NCBI GenBank assembly: GCA_041602035.1
Contig: JBFIHA010000001.1
Span: 215,606 to 279,605, forward strand
DNA from: JAOTVV01 sp041602035
GTDB lineage: Bacteria; Gemmatimonadota; Gemmatimonadetes; Gemmatimonadales; GWC2-71-9
Length of the DNA stretch: 64,000 nt
Reading direction: 5' to 3'
Made by a program: the position numbers and the translations under genes. The notes below the pieces were generated by a model, which made no database searches, was not told where the DNA came from, and saw only the letters and a program-made list of their open reading frames with translations. Of the stretch, positions 41,901 through 50,029 are shown in pieces. Numbering within the stretch: the first letter of the stretch is position 1; the number at the start of each line of letters is the position of its first letter.

Positions 41901-43003
41901 GAGGCCACCGACGCCGCGTACGAGCGGCCTACCGATTGGTGGCCGGTGCTGCGCTCGCCGCCGTCGCGACGCTGAGCCCGACGACGTCCGTGGCCCAGTC
42001 CGGCGCCGTCAATTCCTCTCGGGCCCTGATTCGCACGCTGATGTTGCGGGAGCAGATTCCAGGTCTCGCGGTCGCCGTCGCGGTCGATCACCGCATTGTG
42101 TGGTCGGAAGCATTTGGCTACGCGAAGCTCGAGGACAGTGTAGCGGCCACGACGCAGACCATGTTCCGCATTGGCAGCGTGTCCATGCCGCTCACCTCGA
42201 TGGTGGTGGGACTCCTGGTGCATCGGGGGCGCCTGAATCTGTCCGCCGACGTGCGGTCATACGTGCCGTGGTTTCCCCAGAAACGATATCCGTTCACGGT
42301 GGAGCAACTTGCCGGTCACGTGGCCGGGATCCGCCACTACCGGGGTGACGAGTTTCGGAGCACGAAGCGGTACGCCACGATCCGGGATGGCGTCGGGATC
42401 TTCGCGCGGGACACACTGCTCTTCGAGCCCGGAACCCGTTACGCGTTCTCGACCTACGGCTGGACGCTGGTGAGCGCAGTCCTGGAGTCGATCTCGGACA
42501 CCGAGTTCCTGGACTTGATGCGTCGGGAGGTGTTCGAGCCGCTAGGAATGCGGTACACGGGCCCCGACCGACTCGACAGCGTCATGCCGCACCGGGCGCA
42601 GTTCTACGAACGAGCCGACGACGGCACGATTCGCGTTGCCCCGGCCGTGGATAACAGCTACAAATGGGCTGGCGGTGGCCTTGTCGCGTCGCCGGAGGAT
42701 CTGGCTCGATTCGGCTTGGCGATGCTCCGAGCGGACCGCCTCGACCCGATGATCACTCAGCGGCTGTGGACGTCCCTCAAGACGCAGGACGGCGTCGAGA
42801 CCGGCTACGGCATCGGGTGGGCCGTGGGGCGTGACGCGGAGGAACATCGCGTGGTGAGCCATACCGGGAGTTCGGTAGGCGGCCGGGCAATGCTGCTCGT
42901 GTATCCAGATGAGCGCGTGGTCGTGGCAATTGCGGCCAACCTGGCTGGCGTGCGATTCGGAGACCTTGCAAGCAAGATCGCTGGGCTCTTCATGACCCCG
43001 TAA
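41897..43003 (+). CDS. LACTB-like paralogue lacking the SxxK lysine
   Basis: 368 residues from ATG 41897 (ATGA overlap). It has a signal peptide (LVAGAALAAVATLSPTTSVAQ) and is similar along its whole length to the previous gene (LREQIPGLAVAVAVDHRIVWSEAFGYAKLE, GHVAGIRHYRGDEF, YAFSTYGWTLVSAVLE, HTGSSVGG). At the catalytic site the sequence is RIGSVSMPLTS: Ser94 is present but the lysine position is Met97. Codons are clean, so this is not a sequencing-style frameshift. It is probably a catalytically altered or inactive tandem duplicate, possibly a binding or regulatory partner of the first enzyme. Confidence 0.85.
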   Translation: MRGHRRRVRAAYRLVAGAALAAVATLSPTTSVAQSGAVNSSRALIRTLMLREQIPGLAVAVAVDHRIVWSEAFGYAKLEDSVAATTQTMFRIGSVSMPLTSMVVGLLVHRGRLNLSADVRSYVPWFPQKRYPFTVEQLAGHVAGIRHYRGDEFRSTKRYATIRDGVGIFARDTLLFEPGTRYAFSTYGWTLVSAVLESISDTEFLDLMRREVFEPLGMRYTGPDRLDSVMPHRAQFYERADDGTIRVAPAVDNSYKWAGGGLVASPEDLARFGLAMLRADRLDPMITQRLWTSLKTQDGVETGYGIGWAVGRDAEEHRVVSHTGSSVGGRAMLLVYPDERVVVAIAANLAGVRFGDLASKIAGLFMTP

Positions 43004-43016
43004 GCGTGGGGTGTCC

Positions 43017-43040
43017 ACCGCCGCTCACACCAGCAGCGGT
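43017..43040. terminator. Weak hairpin between convergent serine hydrolase and DUF427 genes
   Basis: ACCGCCGCT (43017-43025) pairs with AGCAGCGGT (43032-43040) with one mismatch and a 6-nt loop, in the 44-bp gap between two convergent stops. There is no T tract. Low-to-moderate support as a terminator. Confidence 0.35.
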
Positions 43041-43047
43041 TCACCAT

Positions 43048-43560
43048 CTACCAGAAGCGCGAACCGGCTCCTCCCTTGAACGGCCCGCAGACGCTGTTGG
43101 TGATCCAGCCACCGTAGAAGCCGCCCGGTTGTGGGCGAACCCGCTCGCCGTCTACCAGACAGGCGTCCATCGGTCCGGCATAGAAGGCGACGTGTCCACG
43201 AATCGGTTCGAAGCCGGCACTAGGCTGCTCGTACGACCATGCGCCGCGCTCGACTCGACGGGCACCGACCACCACGTCGTACCAGCTCGCTGCGCCTTTC
43301 CACTCGCACCACGACTCCCCGGCCACCGGTACCAGGCATTCGGTCATCACGTCGCTCCGCGGGATGTAGTAGACCGGTGGGTGACTGGTTTCGAGCACTC
43401 GCAATGCCCGTCGAGTGTCGGCAACGGTACGACTGTTCAGCACCACCTCGATGCGGCCTTCACACGGCTCCACGCGTGGCGGCCGCGGGTAGTCCCACAC
43501 AGACTCCTGACCGGGGCCGGGCCGCTGGCGCGGCGGTCTCCCTCCCTCGACACCGCCCAT
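43048..43560 (-). CDS. DUF427 domain protein coupled to the photolyase
   Basis: 170 residues from ATG 43560, sharing its A with the photolyase TGA (TGATG). The DUF427 signature is complete: EVVLNSRTVADTRRALRVLETSHPPVYYIPRSDV, CEWKGAASWYDVVVG and GHVAFYAGPMDACLVDGERV. The N-terminal 35 residues are proline/arginine-rich. The family has no established activity. Translational coupling to a photolyase argues for a role in the same light or oxidative response; that is context, not biochemistry. Confidence 0.85.
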   Translation of the reverse strand: MGGVEGGRPPRQRPGPGQESVWDYPRPPRVEPCEGRIEVVLNSRTVADTRRALRVLETSHPPVYYIPRSDVMTECLVPVAGESWCEWKGAASWYDVVVGARRVERGAWSYEQPSAGFEPIRGHVAFYAGPMDACLVDGERVRPQPGGFYGGWITNSVCGPFKGGAGSRFW

Positions 43561-45149
43561 CACGAGATGCCGAACTCTCTTCGGCGCGCGTCGGCCTGCG
43601 ATCGAATCGTTCTTCGCTGGGACGGACGCATACGCTCCACGTGCGTGAGCGCGAGCGCCATGCGCGGATTCTTCGCGAATCGGCTGCGGTGGCGCACCAG
43701 GAAGTCCCAGTAGAATGTGGTAAAGGGGCAGGCTTCCGCACCGTGTCGCTTGGCAGGATCGTAGCGGCAGCCGTCGCAGTAGTTGCTCATCCGCTGGATG
43801 TACTTCCCCGTGGCCGCATACGGCTTGGTCCCGACGATGCCGCCGTCGGCGTGCATCACCATGCCCAGGGTGTTGGGCAGCGTGACCCAATCGACGGCGT
43901 CGACGTACATGCCGAGGTACCAGTCCGAGATCGCCCGGGGATGGATCCCGGCGGTGAGGGCGAAGTTGCCGGTGACCATGAGGCGCTGAATGTGATGCCC
44001 ATACCCGTACCGCAGGACCTGCCCGATGGACTCGGACAGGCACGCCATGTCGGTCTCGCCTGTCCAGTAGAACGCCGGCAGCTTCCCGTGCTCGTCGAGT
44101 GCGTTGTGCTCGCCGTAGCCCACACCGCGGGTCCAATACACACCGCGGATGAATTCCCGCCACCCCACGATCTGGCGCACGAACCCCTCCACCGAGGGGA
44201 GCTCAGCGTGGCCCGAGGCGAGCGCATGCAGGGCGGCGTCCACGACCTCGCGAGGGCGGAGCAGCTTGAGGTTCATCGCCGGGGATAGCAGCGAATGGAA
44301 CAGGAACGGCTCGCCCCTCCACATGGCGTCTTGGTACGGGCCGAACGTCGGCAGCCGGTGGGTGATGAAATCGCGGAGGGCGGCCCGGGACTGTCGTCGG
44401 GTCACGGGCCAGCCGAAGTCGTCGAGGTGTCCAGGGGCATTGGGGAACGTGCGGCCCACCAGCCGGAGCACGTCGTTGGTCACCTGATCGGGTCTGAACC
44501 TCCGGCACTCGACTGGCGGAGGCGACGTTCGGAACGCCTTGCGGTTCTGGGTATCGAAGTTCCACCGCCCCCCGTGGGGCTTACCGTCCTTCCCGATCAG
44601 GATGTCGAGCCGTGTTCGCTGCCACCGATAGAAATGCTCCATCACGAGCTGCGAGCGCGCGGTCGCCCACTCCCAGAAGGCATCGATTGGGGTGAGGAAA
44701 TGCGGATCGGGAAGGATGTCGACCGGAACCCCGCAGCGGGACGGCCATTCGGCGACCCTGCGCAACACCCGGTGTTCACTCGGCATGACGAGGCGGAGCG
44801 TGTCCGCTCGCAACAGGCGCACCGCCCGCTCCGCCTCGCCCGTGAATGTTCCGGTGTTCGACCGATCGTCGAGTCGCACGTAGCGCACCCGCCACCCGCG
44901 TTGCATGAGTTCTAACGCATGGTGCCGCATAGCCGTCAGGAAGAGCGCCGTCCGCTGGCGGTGGCTTGTGACGTGCGTGGCCTCGTCCTCGACTTCGACC
45001 ATCAGGACCGCGTCGCGTCCCGGGTCCAGGCTGGCCAGGGCTGGCCGTTGGGGATCCAGCTGGTCCCCCAGGATCATGGCCAGATGGCGGACGGGACCGG
45101 TCACGCCGGCGCGGAGGTCGGAGGACGAGGATGCGGTTCGAGAACTCAT
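43560..45149 (-). CDS. Iron-sulfur bacterial cryptochrome/photolyase (FeS-BCP, PhrB/CryB-like)
   Basis: 529 residues from ATG 45149. An earlier in-frame codon at 45185 lies within the promoter. The N-terminal Rossmann domain starts VRHLAMILGDQLDPQRPAL, typical of the DUF523/CPF-related FeS-BCP group. The FAD-binding helical domain carries VEGFVRQIVGWREFIRGVYW and ISDWYLGMYVDAVDWVTLPNTLGM. The four 4Fe-4S cysteines are in TDMACLSES, NYCDGCRYDP and EACPFTTFYWDF. Known relatives repair (6-4) photoproducts using light, or act as sensors. It is transcribed from a strong divergent promoter, and its stop overlaps DUF427. Confidence 0.92.
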   Translation of the reverse strand: MSSRTASSSSDLRAGVTGPVRHLAMILGDQLDPQRPALASLDPGRDAVLMVEVEDEATHVTSHRQRTALFLTAMRHHALELMQRGWRVRYVRLDDRSNTGTFTGEAERAVRLLRADTLRLVMPSEHRVLRRVAEWPSRCGVPVDILPDPHFLTPIDAFWEWATARSQLVMEHFYRWQRTRLDILIGKDGKPHGGRWNFDTQNRKAFRTSPPPVECRRFRPDQVTNDVLRLVGRTFPNAPGHLDDFGWPVTRRQSRAALRDFITHRLPTFGPYQDAMWRGEPFLFHSLLSPAMNLKLLRPREVVDAALHALASGHAELPSVEGFVRQIVGWREFIRGVYWTRGVGYGEHNALDEHGKLPAFYWTGETDMACLSESIGQVLRYGYGHHIQRLMVTGNFALTAGIHPRAISDWYLGMYVDAVDWVTLPNTLGMVMHADGGIVGTKPYAATGKYIQRMSNYCDGCRYDPAKRHGAEACPFTTFYWDFLVRHRSRFAKNPRMALALTHVERMRPSQRRTIRSQADARRREFGIS

Positions 45150-45156
45150 ACTTGAA

Positions 45157-45185
45157 AAAGTAGCGTGCTGTACAGATCTTGTCAA
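45157..45185 (-). promoter_or_regulatory. Photolyase promoter, predicted leaderless, with CTGTACAG palindrome
   Basis: On the minus strand, TTGACA (45185-45180), a 17-bp spacer, then TACTTT (45162-45157), then 7 nt and ATG 45149. The spacer contains the perfect palindrome CTGTACAG (45167-45174), similar to CTGT-A-ACAG in the carH promoter spacer. The -10 to ATG distance predicts a leaderless mRNA. Confidence 0.65.
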
Positions 45186-45207
45186 ATATTCATATGGACA
45201 TTACTAT
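45179..45207 (+). promoter_or_regulatory. Divergent promoter for the DUF1499 gene
   Basis: Plus strand TTGTCA (45179-45184), 17 bp, then TACTAT (45202-45207). Its -35 occupies the same bases as the photolyase -35 on the other strand (TTGTCAA / TTGACAA). Both promoters cannot be freely occupied at once, so the two genes may be antagonistically or jointly regulated. Confidence 0.55.
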
Positions 45208-45260
45208 GACACTCAGTCGTCACTCAGAGCAGTGTTCGCTGGGCCGGGATCAGCTCTAAC

Positions 45261-45752
45261 GTGTTCTATTACATTGGTTTGCGGTATCTCGGGTGGCTCT
45301 CCGTGGGCACGGTAGTGGTTGCCCTCGCGGTCGCGACAATCGTGGCGATCCAGGTGGACGACTGGGGGAGGGATCTCGTGACGAACGTGGCGGCGACCGC
45401 GTGGACTGCTACCGATCCCGATCTTCGGCCCGTAGCGGTAGAGCTTTCCCCGGCGGCGACCGCCGCGCTCATTGCCTCCGTGGGCGACGCCTTGCCCCGC
45501 TGGGCGTTCGTCCGCCGTTCGGTGACCGACTCGATGATCGAGCTCCAGTTCGTCCGAACCACACGGATCTTCCGCTTCCGCGACGATGTCACGGTAACGG
45601 TGACCGATCACGGGGATCATCGCGAAGTGAACGCGCGGTCCGCCTCGCGTCTCGGGACAGGGGACTTGGGGCAGAATCCGCGCAATCTCAGAGAGCTGAC
45701 CCGCGCGCTGCGCGCCCGCCTCGAGGGTCAGGTCACCCGCGGCACCGAATAG
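45261..45752 (+). CDS. DUF1499 family protein
   Basis: 163 residues starting at GTG 45261. It has an N-terminal membrane helix (LGWLSVGTVVVALAVATIVAIQV), then the DUF1499 domain with FRTTRIF-type strands (ELQFVRTTRIFRFRDDVTVTVTD) and the hallmark RSASRLGTGDLGQNPRNLREL. DUF1499 proteins are common in bacteria and plastids; function unestablished. It is divergent from the photolyase with overlapping promoters and is followed by an M28 peptidase gene 56 bp downstream. Confidence 0.82.
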   Translation: MFYYIGLRYLGWLSVGTVVVALAVATIVAIQVDDWGRDLVTNVAATAWTATDPDLRPVAVELSPAATAALIASVGDALPRWAFVRRSVTDSMIELQFVRTTRIFRFRDDVTVTVTDHGDHREVNARSASRLGTGDLGQNPRNLRELTRALRARLEGQVTRGTE

Positions 45753-45808
45753 CGGTCCCGGCGAATGGCGCGGGTGTCGCCCGGCGCCTCGCGCGCTAGG
45801 TTCTGGGC

Positions 45809-46804
45809 GTGTTCTGGATCGCCACAGGACTCGCCCTCGCGCTCTTGATCGGTCTGGCGGTACGGTGGGTGACCGCTATGCCCGATCGCCCGCACCGCGG
45901 TTCGCTTACCCCGCTCACGCCGACCGAATGCCACGTCCGAGACCGCCTCCGACGCCATGTCAGGGAGCTTGCCGTCCACATCGGTGAACGGCACCTCTGG
46001 CGCGGGACATCGCTCGCCGATTCGGCGACGTATCTGGACGGGGTGCTGCAGGACCTCGGCTACGTCCCCGAGCGTCAGCGGTTCGTGACCCGCGGCGTGG
46101 AAGTGGCGAACGTCGAGGCCGAGCTGTCGGGGTCGTCGGCGTCTGAAGAGGTGATCGTGGTCGGGGCCCACTACGATTCAGTCGTCGGCACCGTGGGTGC
46201 CAATGACAACGCGTCGGGTGTGGCGGCGATGCTCGAGCTTGCCCGCCTCTTCGCCGGCTCACGCCTGGCACGAACCATACGCTTCGTCGGCTTCGCCAAC
46301 GAAGAACCGCCCTTCTTCCTGACCGCCGACATGGGGAGCCGTCGCTATGCTCGACGCTGCCGAACGCGCGGTGACCGGGTCGTGGCCATGCTGTCGCTCG
46401 AAACGCTGGGATGCTACTCCGATCGGTCGGGGAGCCAAAGCTATCCGTTTCCGTTCGGCCTGCTGTACCCGAGAACGGGCAACTTCGTCGGCTTCGTCGG
46501 CAACCTGCGCTCGCGAACGCTGGTGCGGAGCTGCGTACGCGCGTTTCGAACGGCGACCCGGTTCCCGTCAGAGGGCGTCGCCGCCCCCGGCTACCTGCCG
46601 GGCATCTTCTGGTCCGACCACTGGGCCTTCTGGCGGGAGGGGTATCCCGCCGCGATGGTGACCGATACGGCGCTGTTTCGGTCCGCGTACTACCATACCT
46701 CGGGTGACACGCCGGAGAAGATCGACTTCGACCGCATGGCCAGAGTCGTCGTCGGCCTGGCGGCTGTGGTCGAACGTCTCGCGGATTCCAGTTCGCTGCC
46801 CTAG
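45809..46804 (+). CDS. Membrane-anchored M28-family peptidase
   Basis: 331 residues from GTG 45809. An N-terminal membrane helix (FWIATGLALALLIGLAVRWV) precedes a zinc aminopeptidase domain facing the periplasm. The M28 ligands are visible: VVGAHYDSVVG (His, catalytic-site Asp), GANDNASGVAAMLELA (bridging Asp), FANEEPPFF (catalytic Glu and metal Glu), FWSDHWAFW (metal Asp) and YYHTSGDTPEKID (metal His). TAGGTT six bases before the start may be a -10 for a leaderless transcript. It converges with the large metalloprotease; their ends overlap by 4 bp. Confidence 0.9.
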   Translation: MFWIATGLALALLIGLAVRWVTAMPDRPHRGSLTPLTPTECHVRDRLRRHVRELAVHIGERHLWRGTSLADSATYLDGVLQDLGYVPERQRFVTRGVEVANVEAELSGSSASEEVIVVGAHYDSVVGTVGANDNASGVAAMLELARLFAGSRLARTIRFVGFANEEPPFFLTADMGSRRYARRCRTRGDRVVAMLSLETLGCYSDRSGSQSYPFPFGLLYPRTGNFVGFVGNLRSRTLVRSCVRAFRTATRFPSEGVAAPGYLPGIFWSDHWAFWREGYPAAMVTDTALFRSAYYHTSGDTPEKIDFDRMARVVVGLAAVVERLADSSSLP

Positions 46805-49245
46805 TCTCGGCCCCCGATGGGCGTCCCCGGCGGGGATGCCATTGGCTCGCTGCGCGGCGTGGCGTCCGCCCGCCGGCTGAGAAACCGTTCCACGTCGGCC
46901 CACACGAGCATCTGGTGGGCGGCGTCCTCCGGGAGCCTGGGCTCCCGGCCCTGGACGCGTTCCAGGACTCGCCGCAGGCCCCACTCGGCGGTAGCGCGGG
47001 CTTCGACGGACGCCGCCGCCGCACCGGCCAGGTCGAGCAGTGCATCGACCACGACCCGCTGCACCACCCGCCGCAACGCCGCGTGCTCCGGAGCAGTATA
47101 CGTATCCCACGATCGATCGATGACCCTCGCGATCACCTCCTCAGGGCTGGGGAGCGTGGTGTCCCGGGCGCGGAAGGCCGCGAGCCGAGCCAGACGCCGC
47201 CGATCTAGGAGGTTCTCGATAACCATCGTGGCCAGCGTTCGTGCCGCGCCGAGTTGATCGAAGGCCGGCGAGGCGGCGGAACCGAAATCCCACTCGGTCG
47301 CCGGTACACCGTACGCGCGCGGCGCCATCAAACGCAGGATGCGCTCCGGGATCGCTAAGGCGTCCGGCTCGAGCGCGTCGAGCACCAACTCCAATGCTCG
47401 ACGTTGGCGCGCTTCCGGGATGATGGTGGTTGGCGGGAGCGAATCCCCTCGGACCGCATACCGGTACTCCATGCCGCCCACCGCCTTGATCGCTCCTTCC
47501 AGGGCGTAGCGGTGGTGGAGGTAGACCGGGACGAACCGGTAGTTGAGCCATGCCAGCGGCTCGCCGGTCTTCAGCACGGTGGCATCGAAACGATCGATGA
47601 GCACCCGTCGGACGTCCCGTGTTCGCGCCAGCTCGTCGACGGCCTCGGGCCCGTTGAGCCACTGCGTCACCTCGGGAAACGAGCCCCAGGTGGCGTTGTC
47701 TCCGTCAGTGTTGAACCGAATGCCACGGCGCATCGCCTCGTCGACAATCGCCCGAAGGCCAACCGCCTCATCGGCGTCGAACTGCGTGTACCCGTAGCGG
47801 ATCGCGATGGAGTCATAGGCGCCGGGCCCGTCGCGGTAGGCGTCACGGAGGCTGATCTGGCCGTCCACGAGCGTGATCAATGGGCCAGGGTAATCCATGA
47901 CGGACGCGCGACCGTCACCTGCGGCAATGAAGTTGTGGGCGAGTCCCAGCGTGTGGCCGACCTCGTGAGCCGCATGTTGTCGGCGGCGAGCCATGGCGAA
48001 CTGTTCTGCCGTTACGGTCGAGTCGAGCGACGCCAACCAGTCGGTCAGGTTGCCGGCGCCACTCCCCCCAACGGCGGGCAGCGTGCCGGCGTAGATGTTG
48101 TAGTCGGTCAAGGAACGGTACGAGTCCATGCGCACCGCCGCCTTGATGATCTCCCCGGTCCGCGGATCGACGAAGCTCGGGCCGATCGAGAACCCTGGAT
48201 CGCTGCGGTGGACCCATTGAATCACGTGATAGCGGGCATCCATGGGATCCATGTCCGCCGGCATGTCTTCCACTCGAAAGGCGTCGATGAAGCCGGCGGC
48301 TTCGAAGACCCGATTCCACCACTCGGCGCCCTCCCGAAAAGCCGAGCGGTAGGGTTCCGGGACCCCGCGGTCCAGGTAGTACACGATCGGGGTTACCGGC
48401 TCCGAGCGTTCCGCGGTTGGATTCCGTTTCTGCAGTCGATGGCGGGCGACGTAGCGGGCCTCGTATCGCTCATCGAGCGAACGGGAAAAATCGAAGAAGG
48501 TCACACCCGAGTTACCGATCCGCGGATCGGCCACCCGCGGCGCGAACCCCGGCTCCGGCAAGCGCACCAGCGAATGATGCTGGCGGACCGTCACGCTGCC
48601 TCCGTCAGGTGCATGCGATCGCACCAGGGCACCGGGACTGGTGGAGGTGAAGGTCAGGGCCACCTCGATTTCCGTGTTCGTCGGAAACCCTCTCGTGCGT
48701 GGGAGATGCACTCGGCTTCGGTCGCGATGCAACGTGAAGGTGCCCTGACCCCGCCGCTGCAGCGTGCCGCTCACATCCATGTGATCGGCCAGGAAGTGCG
48801 CCGTGGCGTCGACCAGGACCCGTCCGCCCTCCTCGGCGAGGACGTCGAAGGCGGCGACGGTCGAGAGGGGGAATGACTCCTCGACGGAGCGAGTCAACGC
48901 GGGGTTGTCCGTCGCCACCGCCCGGAACCGCGGGTTCGTGAGCACCAAGTACACCGTCGGACCGACGCGCTCGAACTTGGCGATGGCTTCGTCGCCGATC
49001 ATTCCCCGATCGAGACCGAGTTGGGTGCTCCCCATGCCCGTCGCAAGCGAGGTCAGATACAGAAACTCTTGGTCGAGATGCGGGATCTCGATCAACAGGC
49101 GTCCCGCGGCCGGATCCCAGTACAGCGGGAAGTATCCGTCCCGCTTGTCGAACCCCGCGGTGTGTTGCCTGATCGACTGCTGCGCCTCGACGGGCGTTCC
49201 GAGCCAGACGGCAGCCGCGACGCACGCGGCAAAGAAGCGACGCAT
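46801..49245 (-). CDS. Exported zinc-dependent metalloprotease (DUF5117/metzincin-like)
   Basis: 814 residues from ATG 49245, preceded by GGAGGG; signal peptide MRRFFAACVAAAVWLGTPVEAQ. The N-terminal part matches DUF5117 (RDGYFPLYWDPAAGRLLIEI, LPLSTVAAFDVLAEE region). The metzincin site is HEVGHTLGLAH, with His427, Glu428, His431 and His437. It is followed by a conserved C-terminal region with SVMDYPGPLIT (Met-turn SVMDY) and DSIAIRYGYTQF. Extracellular or periplasmic endopeptidase; substrates unknown. It is typical of Gemmatimonadota and Bacteroidota secretomes. The divergent gene at 49358 shares its upstream region. Confidence 0.9.
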   Translation of the reverse strand: MRRFFAACVAAAVWLGTPVEAQQSIRQHTAGFDKRDGYFPLYWDPAAGRLLIEIPHLDQEFLYLTSLATGMGSTQLGLDRGMIGDEAIAKFERVGPTVYLVLTNPRFRAVATDNPALTRSVEESFPLSTVAAFDVLAEEGGRVLVDATAHFLADHMDVSGTLQRRGQGTFTLHRDRSRVHLPRTRGFPTNTEIEVALTFTSTSPGALVRSHAPDGGSVTVRQHHSLVRLPEPGFAPRVADPRIGNSGVTFFDFSRSLDERYEARYVARHRLQKRNPTAERSEPVTPIVYYLDRGVPEPYRSAFREGAEWWNRVFEAAGFIDAFRVEDMPADMDPMDARYHVIQWVHRSDPGFSIGPSFVDPRTGEIIKAAVRMDSYRSLTDYNIYAGTLPAVGGSGAGNLTDWLASLDSTVTAEQFAMARRRQHAAHEVGHTLGLAHNFIAAGDGRASVMDYPGPLITLVDGQISLRDAYRDGPGAYDSIAIRYGYTQFDADEAVGLRAIVDEAMRRGIRFNTDGDNATWGSFPEVTQWLNGPEAVDELARTRDVRRVLIDRFDATVLKTGEPLAWLNYRFVPVYLHHRYALEGAIKAVGGMEYRYAVRGDSLPPTTIIPEARQRRALELVLDALEPDALAIPERILRLMAPRAYGVPATEWDFGSAASPAFDQLGAARTLATMVIENLLDRRRLARLAAFRARDTTLPSPEEVIARVIDRSWDTYTAPEHAALRRVVQRVVVDALLDLAGAAAASVEARATAEWGLRRVLERVQGREPRLPEDAAHQMLVWADVERFLSRRADATPRSEPMASPPGTPIGGRD

Positions 49246-49357
49246 CGAACCCTCCAACGACGGCGACGTAGAGTGGGATAGCTCGGCAAACTTGCCGCCT
49301 GGTCGGCCGGAGGGGAACCCGGCTACATTCGCTGTCGACTCTCGAGGAACCGGTCGT

Positions 49358-49927
49358 ATGCAGACAGGTGTGGCTGGGTTCGTTGCACTTGCCCTCCTTC
49401 TCGCGCCCGTGCCGTTGTACGGTCAGCGAGGGCGCATGGTGCCGCGATCGCCGTCGTGGCGGCCCCCGCCGTCGCTCGGGATCCGCGGCGGATTCGATTT
49501 CGACGCGGAGCAGTACGCGGTCGGGGGACAGGTGCGCATGCCTCTGGCGCCCCTCGCGGAGGTGCTGCTCAGCGGGGACTACTACCTGGCAGGTGATACC
49601 TCGGCATGGCAGCTCAACCTCGATCTGGCGACGGGGGCGATGCTGCCAGGCGTCTACGCTGGGGCGGGGGCAGCGCTGGCTCGGCGCGCGTTTCTCATCG
49701 CTGATACCCACACGTTCCCCAAGCGGACCAAGCTCGGGCTAAGCCTCTTTGTCGGGGCAACGCTGCCGCCGGTAGTCCGGCTGCCGGTGCGCCCGTTCGC
49801 CGAGGCCCGGTGGACGCAGGTGAGTGGCTTCGATCTTCAGTTCGCGGTGGTGGCGGGCGTGAGCGTCCCCCTCGGGGACCCGGCCCCGCCGCGCCGCCCT
49901 GCCGCGGCCCAGCGCCGCGCTCCCTAG
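49358..49927 (+). CDS. Small exported beta-rich protein, unknown
   Basis: 189 residues from ATG 49358; the open frame extends upstream only over the antisense of the metalloprotease. Signal peptide MQTGVAGFVALALLLAPVPLYGQ. The mature part alternates hydrophobic and glycine residues (GIRGGFDFDAEQYAVGGQVRMPLAPLAEVLLSGDYY, LNLDLATGAMLPGVYAGAGAALARRAFL, FAVVAGVSVPLG), as in a small eight-strand outer-membrane barrel or outer-membrane-protein-like domain. The C-terminal tail is proline/arginine-rich. I do not recognise a named family. A hairpin terminator follows. Confidence 0.65.
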   Translation: MQTGVAGFVALALLLAPVPLYGQRGRMVPRSPSWRPPPSLGIRGGFDFDAEQYAVGGQVRMPLAPLAEVLLSGDYYLAGDTSAWQLNLDLATGAMLPGVYAGAGAALARRAFLIADTHTFPKRTKLGLSLFVGATLPPVVRLPVRPFAEARWTQVSGFDLQFAVVAGVSVPLGDPAPPRRPAAAQRRAP

Positions 49928-49966
49928 GCTACCGGCAGCTCTTGGGGCGACTGTGGCCGGGAGACA

Positions 49967-50010
49967 GGCAATGAGGGCCAGATGGATACTCCACCTGGCC
50001 CTCGGTTGCC
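49967..50010. terminator. Strong convergent hairpin
   Basis: A 9-bp perfect stem GAGGGCCAG (49973-49981) / CTGGCCCTC (49995-50003) with a 13-nt loop. It extends outward past a small bulge by GGCAA / TTGCC (49967-49971 and 50006-50010). It sits between convergent stops of the small barrel protein and the fasciclin gene, with no T tract. Probably a shared bidirectional terminator. Confidence 0.7.
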
Positions 50011-50029
50011 GCGCTGGAACGAGATCGGA

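Noticed and set aside
47404..48876. A 490-codon plus-strand open frame
   Set aside because: Antisense of the large metalloprotease whose HExxHxxGxxH site is unambiguous.
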